This document shows positions 1-5,021 of a DNA stretch of 7,522 nucleotides, in pieces. Position 1 is the stretch's first letter; each line of letters opens with the position of its first letter. The translations under genes were made by a program, and so were the position numbers. Under the pieces are notes generated by a model, which was given only the letters and a program-made list of their open reading frames with translations, did no database searches and had not been told where the DNA came from. The stretch covers positions 1 to 7,522 of the forward strand of contig PUKG01000144.1 in the NCBI GenBank assembly GCA_003550445.1. The letters run 5' to 3'. This DNA is from Halobacteroidaceae bacterium. Its GTDB lineage: Bacteria > Bacillota > Halanaerobiia > B1SED10-174.

Positions 1-50
1 AACCAGAAGGATTAAACTGTAATTTGCCGAAGATTACCATAAATGAGAAA

Positions 51-58
51 AGGCGGTG
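51..58 (+). promoter_or_regulatory. Ribosome binding site fixing the start of the first gene
   Basis: AGGCGGTG differs by one base from the ideal AGGAGGTG and lies 7 bases before the ATG at 66. It favours that ATG over the in-frame TTG at 24, which has no Shine-Dalgarno sequence. The reading frame is open back to base 3, so an upstream extension cannot be formally excluded. Confidence 0.7.
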
Positions 59-65
59 GCCAAAA

Positions 66-809
66 ATGAATTTCCAGCAGGACCTTGTTGCTTTTGCTTT
101 GCTTATCGGATACTATCTTGCCTTTGCTATTCCCATCGCCCTTTTATCCTCTCTTCTTCCAGAAGCAAAAAAGGAACCGACTCGAAAGTCCTACCACATA
201 ATGGCCAGCCTTTCTATCATTATTATACTTCGGTTTTTTTCCACCTGGTATTCTGCTTTGGCAGCAATTTTATTAATATTAATTATCGCCATGATTTTAG
301 TGGTAATTCTCGAAAAATTTAAAGCTGCTCCCGTAACAAAGGTAAAAAGATCTTCCAAAAAATCTGAAATCCCTTCCCAGATAGGTTTTATTATAATTGT
401 CCTCTCTGTTTTAATAATCTTTTTTTGGGGAATCATGGGTAATGAATACCAGTTTTTAATTGCTATAGGTATTGTGGCCTGGGGTGTTGGAGATGCCAGT
501 TCGGCCCTGGTTGGGAAAAGTCTGGGGCGAGAAAAATTAAAACAACGAGTATTCGACGGTAAAAAAACCAGGGAAGGCACAATTGCAGGTGCCCTTGCCG
601 CTTCAGCGGGGGTTTTTGCAACTCTTCTTTTCTTTAGTCCCCTTGCCATCCCCGGCCAGATTGTCCTGGCAATAACGGCTGGAATTGTTTCCTCCCTTGT
701 TGAAGCTTCCTCTCGAAAGGGGATTGACACTTTGACAGTTCCCCTTTCAGTTTCATTTATTTCTCTTCCCGTTTTTTTCATTTTAAAATTTTTTGAAGGG
801 TTGTTTTAG
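66..809 (+). CDS. Dolichol/polyprenol kinase family membrane protein (CTP-dependent lipid kinase-like)
   Basis: This 247-residue, mostly hydrophobic protein has about six or seven predicted membrane segments. Family signatures are visible in order: RKSYH at 40-44, after the first membrane segment; GD at 142-143, in a GDASSALVGKSLG stretch; GKKTREGT at 165-172; E213 in a following membrane segment; and GIDTLTVPL at 219-227. These match the bacterial dolichol kinase / phytol kinase / phosphatidate cytidylyltransferase superfamily, whose characterised members phosphorylate prenyl alcohols or diacylglycerol with CTP, or make CDP-diacylglycerol. At 247 residues it is closer to the lipid-alcohol kinase branch than to CdsA, but the substrate is not readable from sequence. 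The start at 66 is chosen for its ribosome binding site. The CDF-family gene follows one base after the stop, so the two are almost certainly co-transcribed. No promoter is seen, so it may lie upstream of the window. Confidence 0.8.
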   Translation: MNFQQDLVAFALLIGYYLAFAIPIALLSSLLPEAKKEPTRKSYHIMASLSIIIILRFFSTWYSALAAILLILIIAMILVVILEKFKAAPVTKVKRSSKKSEIPSQIGFIIIVLSVLIIFFWGIMGNEYQFLIAIGIVAWGVGDASSALVGKSLGREKLKQRVFDGKKTREGTIAGALAASAGVFATLLFFSPLAIPGQIVLAITAGIVSSLVEASSRKGIDTLTVPLSVSFISLPVFFILKFFEGLF

Positions 810-810
810 T

Positions 811-1704
811 ATGGAAAAACTCCATCAGAAAAAAGAAAAAACCCTTCGTGCTGCCTGGTTGATAAGCCTTTGGGCTCCCCTGGGAACAGGAGTAGCCCTT
901 TATTTTGGCCAGACAACTGTCCTGTTGGCAGACTTTCTTCGCAGGAACTCTGAGCTATTAGGGCTTTTTTTAGCCTGGCTGGCATACAAACGAGTTTTGA
1001 AAGGTCCTGATAACCGTTTTAATTTTGGTGCCGAAAAACTCGAGGACATGGCCAGCCTAACCGTGGGAATAATTATGACAGGTTCCTCATTAATAATATC
1101 TTTTTCTGCTATTCAGAGTTTTTTTAACCCGCAAATACCGGGCTGGCTTGTACCCGGCTTATTCATTGCAGGAGGAGGCGTTTTAGTTAATGGCTGGTTC
1201 TGGTTCCGGTTTCGGGGTTTGAACAAACAAGAAACAACCCCAATTTTTACCGCACAGGGAGGCCTTTATCGGGCCAAAACCTTAATTGATTGTGTGGTTC
1301 TTATAACCCTCATTGGGCTGACTCTGGGTTGGGAATGGTCAGTATATATTGATCCTGTTGGGTCGTTAATCATTGCCCTCTTCCTTCTTTTTACTGGTAT
1401 TAATACTTCCCGGATAAGTTTCTGGCAGCTTTTGGACCGGGCTCCCAAACAGGAAGTTATAACTGAAATTAAAGGAGCTTTGGAAAAACATTGCGAAATC
1501 AAAAAACTTAAAGCCAGATCAGCAGGGCAGAAGATTTTCCTTGAATTTGAATTAGATTTCCCGGGAGAAAAAACCCTGGATAATTTTGGGAAAAAAGCAT
1601 TTTTTGTTAAGGAGAAACTGGAAAGCAAATGGCCAAATTTAAAGGTAAGTATCCTTCCCGTCCAGGATGAGCCAAAAAAGAAGTTTAAGGATAAAAATAA
1701 TTAA
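811..1704 (+). CDS. Cation diffusion facilitator (CDF) family protein with atypical metal site
   Basis: This 297-residue inner-membrane protein has about six membrane segments in the first 210 residues and a soluble C-terminal domain at about 212-290. CDF landmarks are FGAEKLEDMASL (72-83, the loop after TM2), D181-P182 near the start of TM6 and LLDRAP (207-212). The C-terminal part has the usual CDF regulatory ferredoxin-like pattern. CDF proteins normally export Zn, Mn, Fe or Co in exchange for protons, using H/D-xxx-D pairs in TM2 and TM5. Here the aligned TM2 pair is R44/E48, and the TM5 pair is Y153/T157 (or K156/D160 if shifted), so the canonical ligands look lost. The substrate may differ, or the protein may not transport. 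ATG 811 is used because AAGGG at 796-800 precedes it by 10 bases; a TTG at 793 would overlap the upstream gene. Family membership is firm; transport activity is uncertain. Confidence 0.82.
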   Translation: MEKLHQKKEKTLRAAWLISLWAPLGTGVALYFGQTTVLLADFLRRNSELLGLFLAWLAYKRVLKGPDNRFNFGAEKLEDMASLTVGIIMTGSSLIISFSAIQSFFNPQIPGWLVPGLFIAGGGVLVNGWFWFRFRGLNKQETTPIFTAQGGLYRAKTLIDCVVLITLIGLTLGWEWSVYIDPVGSLIIALFLLFTGINTSRISFWQLLDRAPKQEVITEIKGALEKHCEIKKLKARSAGQKIFLEFELDFPGEKTLDNFGKKAFFVKEKLESKWPNLKVSILPVQDEPKKKFKDKNN

Positions 1705-1755
1705 GGCCCTTTCACTTTTTCAGTGACCAGGGCCTTTCAGTTGTTTTCTCTTTTT
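1703..1755. terminator. Bidirectional intrinsic terminator between convergent units
   Basis: AAGGCCCT (1703-1710) pairs perfectly with AGGGCCTT (1729-1736). An inner stem TCACT (1712-1716) / AGTGA (1722-1726) closes a TTTTC loop. Reading +, a T-rich stretch to about 1757 follows; reading -, the tail is AATTATTTTTATCC. It overlaps the stop codon of the CDF gene and lies 43 bases after the stop of the last small minus-strand ORF, so it can end both converging transcripts. Confidence 0.85.
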
Positions 1756-1778
1756 ATAGCTCTCATTTTTTTGGAGGT

Positions 1779-1862
1779 TTAGTACCGGCGTTCTCTTGCC
1801 AATTGTCCAGAACCTCTCCTCAAACCTCCTTTTTCCTCTAAGTAATAATCTCTTTTTATCAT
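1779..1862 (-). CDS. 27-residue basic microprotein, second gene of small unit
   Basis: This ORF of 27 codons plus TAA was found by reading the minus strand of the intergenic region. It starts MIKRDYYLEEKGG and ends GQLARERRY. It carries about eight Lys/Arg against four Asp/Glu, with no membrane segment, Cys or signal peptide. The ATG at 1862 is preceded by AAAGGAGG (1877-1870) with a 7-base spacing, essentially an ideal ribosome binding site. It begins 27 bases after the stop of the first small ORF and lies between that gene and the shared terminator, so both should be on one transcript of about 300 bases. I do not recognise the family. A positively charged 27-mer could bind RNA, a ribosome or an acidic partner, but nothing in the sequence proves this. 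Support for its being a gene comes from signals and layout, not homology. Confidence 0.68.
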   Translation of the reverse strand: MIKRDYYLEEKGGLRRGSGQLARERRY

Positions 1863-1869
1863 TGGGCGT

Positions 1870-1877
1870 CCTCCTTT
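1870..1877 (-). promoter_or_regulatory. Strong ribosome binding site of the 27-residue ORF
   Basis: AAAGGAGG on the minus strand lies 7 bases before the ATG at 1862. Such a site is the main evidence that this tiny ORF is translated. Confidence 0.75.
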
Positions 1878-1889
1878 CAAAGCTTTATT

Positions 1890-1976
1890 TTAACGACGGG
1901 GGTGGCGCTTTTGATCTTTTTTGGTATTAAACTCGTGAATTTTTTTTGCTGTGTAAGCCATACCGTAATCAAACAT
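1890..1976 (-). CDS. 28-residue basic microprotein, first gene of small unit
   Basis: This ORF of 28 codons plus TAA begins MFDYGMAYTAKKIHEF and ends KDQKRHPRR. The N-terminal half is mixed with aromatic residues (F2, Y4, Y8, F16); the C-terminal half is strongly basic (K19, K20, K23, R24, R27, R28, plus His). The estimated net charge is about +5. There is no signal peptide or membrane segment. The ATG at 1976 follows AGGAGGTG at 1989-1982, a complete match to the anti-Shine-Dalgarno sequence, with 5 bases between them. A near-consensus promoter lies 58 bases upstream. Together with the second small ORF it forms a self-contained unit of promoter, two ORFs and terminator. I do not recognise a family. 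Alternatives are a leader peptide or part of a regulatory RNA, but no larger downstream gene exists for it to regulate in cis. Confidence 0.72.
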   Translation of the reverse strand: MFDYGMAYTAKKIHEFNTKKDQKRHPRR

Positions 1977-1981
1977 TTTAA

Positions 1982-1989
1982 CACCTCCT
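1982..1989 (-). promoter_or_regulatory. Perfect Shine-Dalgarno site of the 28-residue ORF
   Basis: AGGAGGTG on the minus strand is fully complementary to the 3' end of 16S rRNA and lies 5 bases before the ATG at 1976. Confidence 0.85.
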
Positions 1990-2033
1990 AACTTTTTTTA
2001 ATGTTTAAATTAATTTTATTAACTTTCAAGCTT

Positions 2034-2062
2034 ATTTTAAACTATTAATTTTAAATTGTCAA
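2034..2062 (-). promoter_or_regulatory. Near-consensus housekeeping-sigma promoter of the microprotein unit
   Basis: On the minus strand, TTGACA (2062-2057, 6 of 6 consensus) is followed by a 17-base spacer and TAAAAT (2039-2034, 5 of 6). The upstream DNA is A/T-tract rich, as in UP elements. Transcription should begin near 2027, giving a leader of about 50 bases before the ATG at 1976. In that leader TTAAT (2010-2014) and ATTAA (2018-2022) form a small palindrome that might be an operator; this is a guess. Confidence 0.8.
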
Positions 2063-2264
2063 TACCTTTTTAAAAAAATTTATTTTTTTATTAAATTTTT
2101 TTATTTTATGAAGAACAAATTTTATTTTTGAAAAATATCTCCTGTATTTAAAAATCCATTTTTTTGGGAAACCTTTAAGCAATCGTCCCGGTGATTTTCT
2201 ATAATTTAAAGCTTTTCTTGCTTAAATTTGGTTTTCCAAATTCCCATAACCCTATTTTTATCAG
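2063..2264. other. AT-rich spacer without a supportable gene
   Basis: This stretch lies between the microprotein promoter and the HAD-gene terminator and is rich in A and T runs. Short ORFs on either strand lack ribosome binding sites. A TATAAT occurs on the + strand at 2200-2205, but no -35 lies at a proper distance. Apart from inverted repeats at 2203-2242 I see nothing here. Confidence 0.6.
2203..2242. repeat. Pair of overlapping, mutually exclusive inverted repeats
   Basis: AATTTAAAGC (2203-2212) can pair with GCTTAAATT (2220-2228), with one bulged A. AATTTGG (2225-2231) can instead pair perfectly with CCAAATT (2236-2242) across a TTTT loop. The two hairpins share 2225-2228, so they compete. 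The pairing is A/T-rich and weak, and no function is evident. Confidence 0.45.
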
Positions 2265-2290
2265 AAAAAAACCGACCTTTTTTGGCCGGT
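2265..2290 (-). terminator. Intrinsic terminator of the HAD phosphatase gene
   Basis: On the minus strand, ACCGGCC (2290-2284) pairs with GGTCGGT (2277-2271), including one G-U pair, around an AAAAAA loop. A run of T follows directly (2271-2265). It starts 4 bases after the stop codon at 2294 and is a textbook rho-independent terminator. Confidence 0.9.
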
Positions 2291-2293
2291 CCT

Positions 2294-2992
2294 TTAATAG
2301 TTTTCTATTATTGAAACCACATCCTGCAGTTTTCCAGTATAATCCGCAGGAAGTTGTTCTTTTCTCTCAACAATATAATCTTCAGCAAGGAAAGTTTTAA
2401 TACCCAGTTTTCCAGCAATTAAATCTTCCAGGGGATCATTACCTACCATAAGGGTCTTTTCCGGGGAAAGATCAAGTCGGTTTAAGATTTCTCCAAAATA
2501 CTGGGGGTTGGGTTTACAGAAATGCATGTGCTCATAGGTGGAAATAAGGGCAAATGGAAAATCGTCAATTTTGGCCCACCGCATTCTTTCAAGGACTGCT
2601 TCTCGAGGAAAAAGGGGATTTGTTGCTAAAACAATGTCAAAACCCTTTTTCATTGCCACCTCTAAGGCTTCATGGGCCCCTGGAACAGGTCCATAGCCCG
2701 TATTCAACAGGGGAAAATCATTTTGATAAAATTTTTCAAACCTGGGGTAAAACTCTTCTACTTCCAGTCCCTCGGGGGCAAAAAAGGTTTCCATGAAAAC
2801 TTCTTTGTTTGTTTTTTCCGGATTGGTATTTTCCAGCATGGCCTTGGTTGAGAAGAGGAGGTGATCCACAAACTTTTCGGGTTCCATAAGGTCAGCCAGG
2901 TTCTGGCTCAATTTTTTTAAATACCTGGGAAAAAACTCATTAATATCCAGGTCTAAAAGGGTTCCGTCCAGATCAAAAAAGATTGCCTGCAT
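2294..2992 (-). CDS. HAD-superfamily hydrolase (phosphatase, subfamily IA-like)
   Basis: This 232-residue cytoplasmic protein has all four HAD motifs: DLDGT at 7-11 (D7 nucleophile, D9 acid/base), T124 in LATNP, K160 in CKPNP, and GNDPLEDL at 184-191 (D186 and D190 for Mg binding). A mostly helical insert at about 15-95 between motifs I and II is a C1-type cap, so it should hydrolyse a small phosphorylated metabolite. The substrate cannot be read from sequence. The frame is open to 3118, but ATG 2992 is chosen: it has AAGGAGAG 7 bases upstream and puts motif I at the usual place near the N-terminus. A strong terminator (3028-3052) separates it from the upstream hydrolase gene. I see no convincing promoter in between, so it may depend on read-through. 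Its own terminator follows at once. Confidence 0.9.
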   Translation of the reverse strand: MQAIFFDLDGTLLDLDINEFFPRYLKKLSQNLADLMEPEKFVDHLLFSTKAMLENTNPEKTNKEVFMETFFAPEGLEVEEFYPRFEKFYQNDFPLLNTGYGPVPGAHEALEVAMKKGFDIVLATNPLFPREAVLERMRWAKIDDFPFALISTYEHMHFCKPNPQYFGEILNRLDLSPEKTLMVGNDPLEDLIAGKLGIKTFLAEDYIVERKEQLPADYTGKLQDVVSIIENY

Positions 2993-2999
2993 CAAAACA

Positions 3000-3007
3000 C
3001 TCTCCTT
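3000..3007 (-). promoter_or_regulatory. Ribosome binding site fixing the HAD gene start
   Basis: AAGGAGAG on the minus strand lies 7 bases before the ATG at 2992. It argues against the longer frame starting at 3118, whose extra 42 residues would span the terminator at 3028-3052 and overlap the hydrolase gene. Confidence 0.8.
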
Positions 3008-3027
3008 CAGTTTTGAAATTTTTCCAG

Positions 3028-3052
3028 AAAAAAAGACAGCACTCCAGCTGCC
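3028..3052 (-). terminator. Intrinsic terminator after the cell-wall hydrolase gene
   Basis: On the minus strand, GGCAGC (3052-3047) and GCTGTC (3040-3035) form a stem, with one G-U pair, around the loop TGGAGT. Seven T follow (3034-3028). It lies 46 bases after the hydrolase stop and 35 bases before the HAD start, and probably ends the envelope operon, at least in part. Confidence 0.87.
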
Positions 3053-3098
3053 TTTTTGCCTGGTTTTTGTTAAACTCCTTATTACAAAAAGGTGTCCA

Positions 3099-3701
3099 CT
3101 AATCAACAGCAAATACATGGTTACCTATGGTAATTGTTTCCCGGAGAGTTAAAAACCAGGAAAGGTTGCGTGCTGTCCGGGGATTATAAAAGTAAAGGGC
3201 TCCTCCAGTAGGATCCACTCCAGAAATGGCATCTCGGGCAGCTTTAAAGGCGGTTTCATTTGGGGTTTGGTAAAATGTCCCCTTGGATACAACAGTAAAT
3301 TGCCCCGGAGCCATTATTACTTCTTCTAGAGTGTTGGGAAATCTGGAGCTTTTCACCCGGTTCAAAGCAACTGCCCCTACAGCAACCTGCCCAATATAAG
3401 GTTCTCCCCGGGATTCTGAGTGGATTAAATGAGCAAGGAGTTCAAGGTCGGTTTCAGGATCGGAAATTTTTTCCGGGGGCCTTTCCGGATCCTTTTCTAC
3501 CCGGGGTGAATCGGCCCGGATATCTTTTCCAAGCTGAAAAATTATGTAGACCAAAACAGCAACCCCAAGGCCTACAAAAATATCCTTTTCCTCGAGCCCT
3601 GAAGAAGCCTGAACCACAGGGGGCATTAGAAACTGGTTACCTAAAAAAATAAAAACAAGTAGAATAACCAAGACCCAGCGGCAAGGCCCAACTTTTTTCA
3701 T
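3099..3701 (-). CDS. SleB/CwlJ-type cell-wall hydrolase, exported or membrane-anchored
   Basis: This 200-residue protein begins with a signal-like hydrophobic stretch (about 9-26, possible cleavage after VQA at 30-32). A second hydrophobic stretch at 41-57 could keep it in the inner membrane. After a charged, proline-containing linker (62-82) comes a Hydrolase_2 domain (about 86-200). HSESRGEP (94-101) contains the probable catalytic E96, followed by GQVAVGAVALNRV (104-116), the usual family hallmark. Characterised SleB enzymes are lytic transglycosylases that open cortex peptidoglycan during spore germination, but many non-spore homologues remodel vegetative walls. No separate peptidoglycan-binding domain is present, unlike classical SleB. 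The start ATG overlaps the ndk stop (ATGA) and has GGGAGGA upstream, so translation is probably coupled. Periplasmic action on peptidoglycan fits the SLH neighbour. Confidence 0.87.
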   Translation of the reverse strand: MKKVGPCRWVLVILLVFIFLGNQFLMPPVVQASSGLEEKDIFVGLGVAVLVYIIFQLGKDIRADSPRVEKDPERPPEKISDPETDLELLAHLIHSESRGEPYIGQVAVGAVALNRVKSSRFPNTLEEVIMAPGQFTVVSKGTFYQTPNETAFKAARDAISGVDPTGGALYFYNPRTARNLSWFLTLRETITIGNHVFAVD

Positions 3702-4159
3702 TTCCAGGGTTCCTCCCTTAACCAGATTCCTGTACTCTTTTCGTACTTATTAATTTCCCCAGGAGAAAAGAAAAGGTCTATTTCCTTTTTTGAGTTCTCC
3801 AGGGAATCAGAACAATGGACAAGATTTGCTCCAACTGAAAGAGCCATATCCCCCCGGATAGTGCCTGTAGAGGCTTCCTGAGGGTTGGTTGACCCAAGAA
3901 GTTTGCGTGTAGCAAGGACTGCCCCTTCTCCTTCCCAGACCATGGCCAGGACTGGGCCTGCAACCATAAAGTTCACCAGACGGGGGAAAAACTCCTTTTC
4001 TACCAGATGGGGATAAAGTTTTTCAACATTTTTTTTATCCAATCGCATCATTTTTACAGACAGTAATTTCAAACCCTTTTCCTCAAGGCGCTGAATAATA
4101 CGTCCAACCATGCTCCGCTGAATTCCATCAGGTTTGATCAAAACAAAGGTTTCTTCCAT
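3698..4159 (-). CDS. ndk: Nucleoside diphosphate kinase
   Basis: This 153-residue cytoplasmic enzyme transfers the gamma phosphate of NTPs to NDPs through a phosphohistidine. All catalytic residues are present at a constant offset from human NDPK: K9 (IKPDG), Y49, R85, T91 (GSTNP), R102 (GTIRGD), N112 and the phospho-acceptor H115, then S117 and E126. The residue after the histidine is Cys (HCSDS), where most homologues have Gly. The C-terminal tail (about 133-153, ending in WLREEPWK) is of normal length for the family. The start at 4159 is supported by GGGGGG 5 bases upstream and by the family N-terminus. A hairpin lies between it and the preceding SLH gene, and the gene overlaps the hydrolase gene by 4 bases. 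No separate promoter was identified. Confidence 0.97.
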   Translation of the reverse strand: MEETFVLIKPDGIQRSMVGRIIQRLEEKGLKLLSVKMMRLDKKNVEKLYPHLVEKEFFPRLVNFMVAGPVLAMVWEGEGAVLATRKLLGSTNPQEASTGTIRGDMALSVGANLVHCSDSLENSKKEIDLFFSPGEINKYEKSTGIWLREEPWK

Positions 4160-4180
4160 CCAATCCCCCCTGTCTATATT

Positions 4181-4208
4181 TAAAGAACAGGGCGGCCGAA
4201 GCCACCCC
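4181..4208 (-). terminator. UUCG-loop hairpin between SLH gene and ndk (weak terminator or mRNA stabiliser)
   Basis: On the minus strand, GGGGTGGC (4208-4201) pairs with GCCGCCCT (4196-4189), including two G-U pairs, closing a C(TTCG)G tetraloop, which is exceptionally stable. The tail GTTCTTTAAA is only moderately T-rich, so termination may be partial. It may instead protect the upstream mRNA end or tune ndk expression. Confidence 0.65.
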
Positions 4209-4218
4209 GTTAGTATCT

Positions 4219-5007
4219 CTAGTTGATTAGAAAAATCAGAAGCAAAGTCCCTGCCAGGCCACCCATGAGTAACCGGAGACGGCTGTTTTGCCTTTCCAGG
4301 CGTTCGATAGCCTCCCTGTTGTCCTCCATATCCCTTATTACCCTGTAAAGGTCTGTGTCCTGGTCTAACATTACCTCCTGGACCATCTCCTGGAAATTGG
4401 TTTCTAGGGTAATTAATTTCCCCTCTATATCATCGGTTCTGGTAACTAATTGCTGAAGTTGGTCGTCAAATTCATCAAACCTCTCATCTTCAACCCCCAG
4501 GACCAGGATTTCATCAATTAATGAGTCCACGAGCCTTTCCAGGTCTTGAACCTCACCTCGAATTCCATCAATCTGGGCTAAATCATTTTCAATTCTCTCA
4601 ACAAGAATTGCCAGGTCTTCTTCCTGGATCTGGCGGAATTTTTCCAGATCCTCTATTCGGTCAGCAAAAATTTCTTTGCTCTGGGCAAGATCCACAAGTT
4701 CTTCACGGAATTCAACGGTTAAATCCCGTAAATTGCTGAGGTCAGCTCCCGTAAGGGTAACTTCCCTCTGTTCAATATGCTCCAGAATTCTACCCACTAT
4801 TTCTGCCATTTCCAGTCGGGTTAATTCCCTGTCACCCTGAAAGGTATCATCATCATACAGGGAAATAAAACCCTTTTCTACAAGTTCCTGGACAATTTCA
4901 TAGGCCCAGTGATCTTCATCCAAGTCTCGAATTTCTGCGCCCCTGGCAATGGAAATGGGCGCCATCAGGAAACACAGGATCAAAAATAAAGCTATCTTCC
5001 CTTTCAT
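4219..5007 (-). CDS. SLH-domain, coiled-coil, C-terminally anchored envelope spacer (Omp-alpha-like)
   Basis: This 262-residue acidic exported protein has a signal peptide (1-24, probable cleavage after RGA at 22-24). A single S-layer-homology domain (about 25-75) shows DEDHWA (30-35), GFISLYDDDTF (46-56) and the TR.E signature TRLE (63-66). A long, nearly uninterrupted predicted coiled coil (about 84-242) has repeated Leu/Ile heptads and many Asp/Glu. A hydrophobic segment (246-262) ends at the final residue. The order SLH, rod, terminal anchor is that of Thermotoga Omp-alpha, which binds peptidoglycan with its SLH end and sits in the outer membrane by its C-terminus. By analogy it would link wall and outer membrane; inner-membrane anchoring is the alternative. 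GGAGGGG precedes the ATG by 5 bases, and the gene starts 14 bases after its upstream neighbour. It is shorter than I recall for Omp-alpha. Confidence 0.83.
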   Translation of the reverse strand: MKGKIALFLILCFLMAPISIARGAEIRDLDEDHWAYEIVQELVEKGFISLYDDDTFQGDRELTRLEMAEIVGRILEHIEQREVTLTGADLSNLRDLTVEFREELVDLAQSKEIFADRIEDLEKFRQIQEEDLAILVERIENDLAQIDGIRGEVQDLERLVDSLIDEILVLGVEDERFDEFDDQLQQLVTRTDDIEGKLITLETNFQEMVQEVMLDQDTDLYRVIRDMEDNREAIERLERQNSRLRLLMGGLAGTLLLIFLIN

Positions 5008-5021
5008 TTCAACCCCTCCGG

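Noticed and set aside
43..69. Eight-codon ORF (MRKGGGQK) whose stop overlaps the first gene's start as ATGA
   Set aside because: It has no ribosome binding site of its own, and its sequence contains the Shine-Dalgarno site of the gene at 66, so the overlap is probably chance.
191..781. 196-codon minus-strand ORF opposite the lipid-kinase gene
   Set aside because: The + strand frame carries recognisable family motifs. The reverse frame has no ribosome binding site and reads as an antisense shadow.
1742..1767. Possible third tiny minus-strand ORF (MRAIKRENN) after the 27-residue ORF
   Set aside because: The bases before its ATG are pyrimidine-containing (AAACCTCC), not a Shine-Dalgarno sequence, and it has only nine codons.
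2200..2205. Perfect TATAAT on the + strand as a promoter
   Set aside because: No -35-like hexamer at 16-18 bases upstream, no extended -10 TG, and no + strand gene downstream; expected by chance in AT-rich DNA.
2191..2400. 69-codon + strand ORF across the spacer and HAD gene end
   Set aside because: It has no ribosome binding site, crosses the terminator at 2265-2290 and is antisense to the C-terminal end of a clear HAD gene.
2993..3118. 42-residue N-terminal extension of the HAD protein
   Set aside because: It would be encoded through a strong terminator and overlap the hydrolase gene. ATG 2992 has a good ribosome binding site and gives the standard HAD N-terminus.
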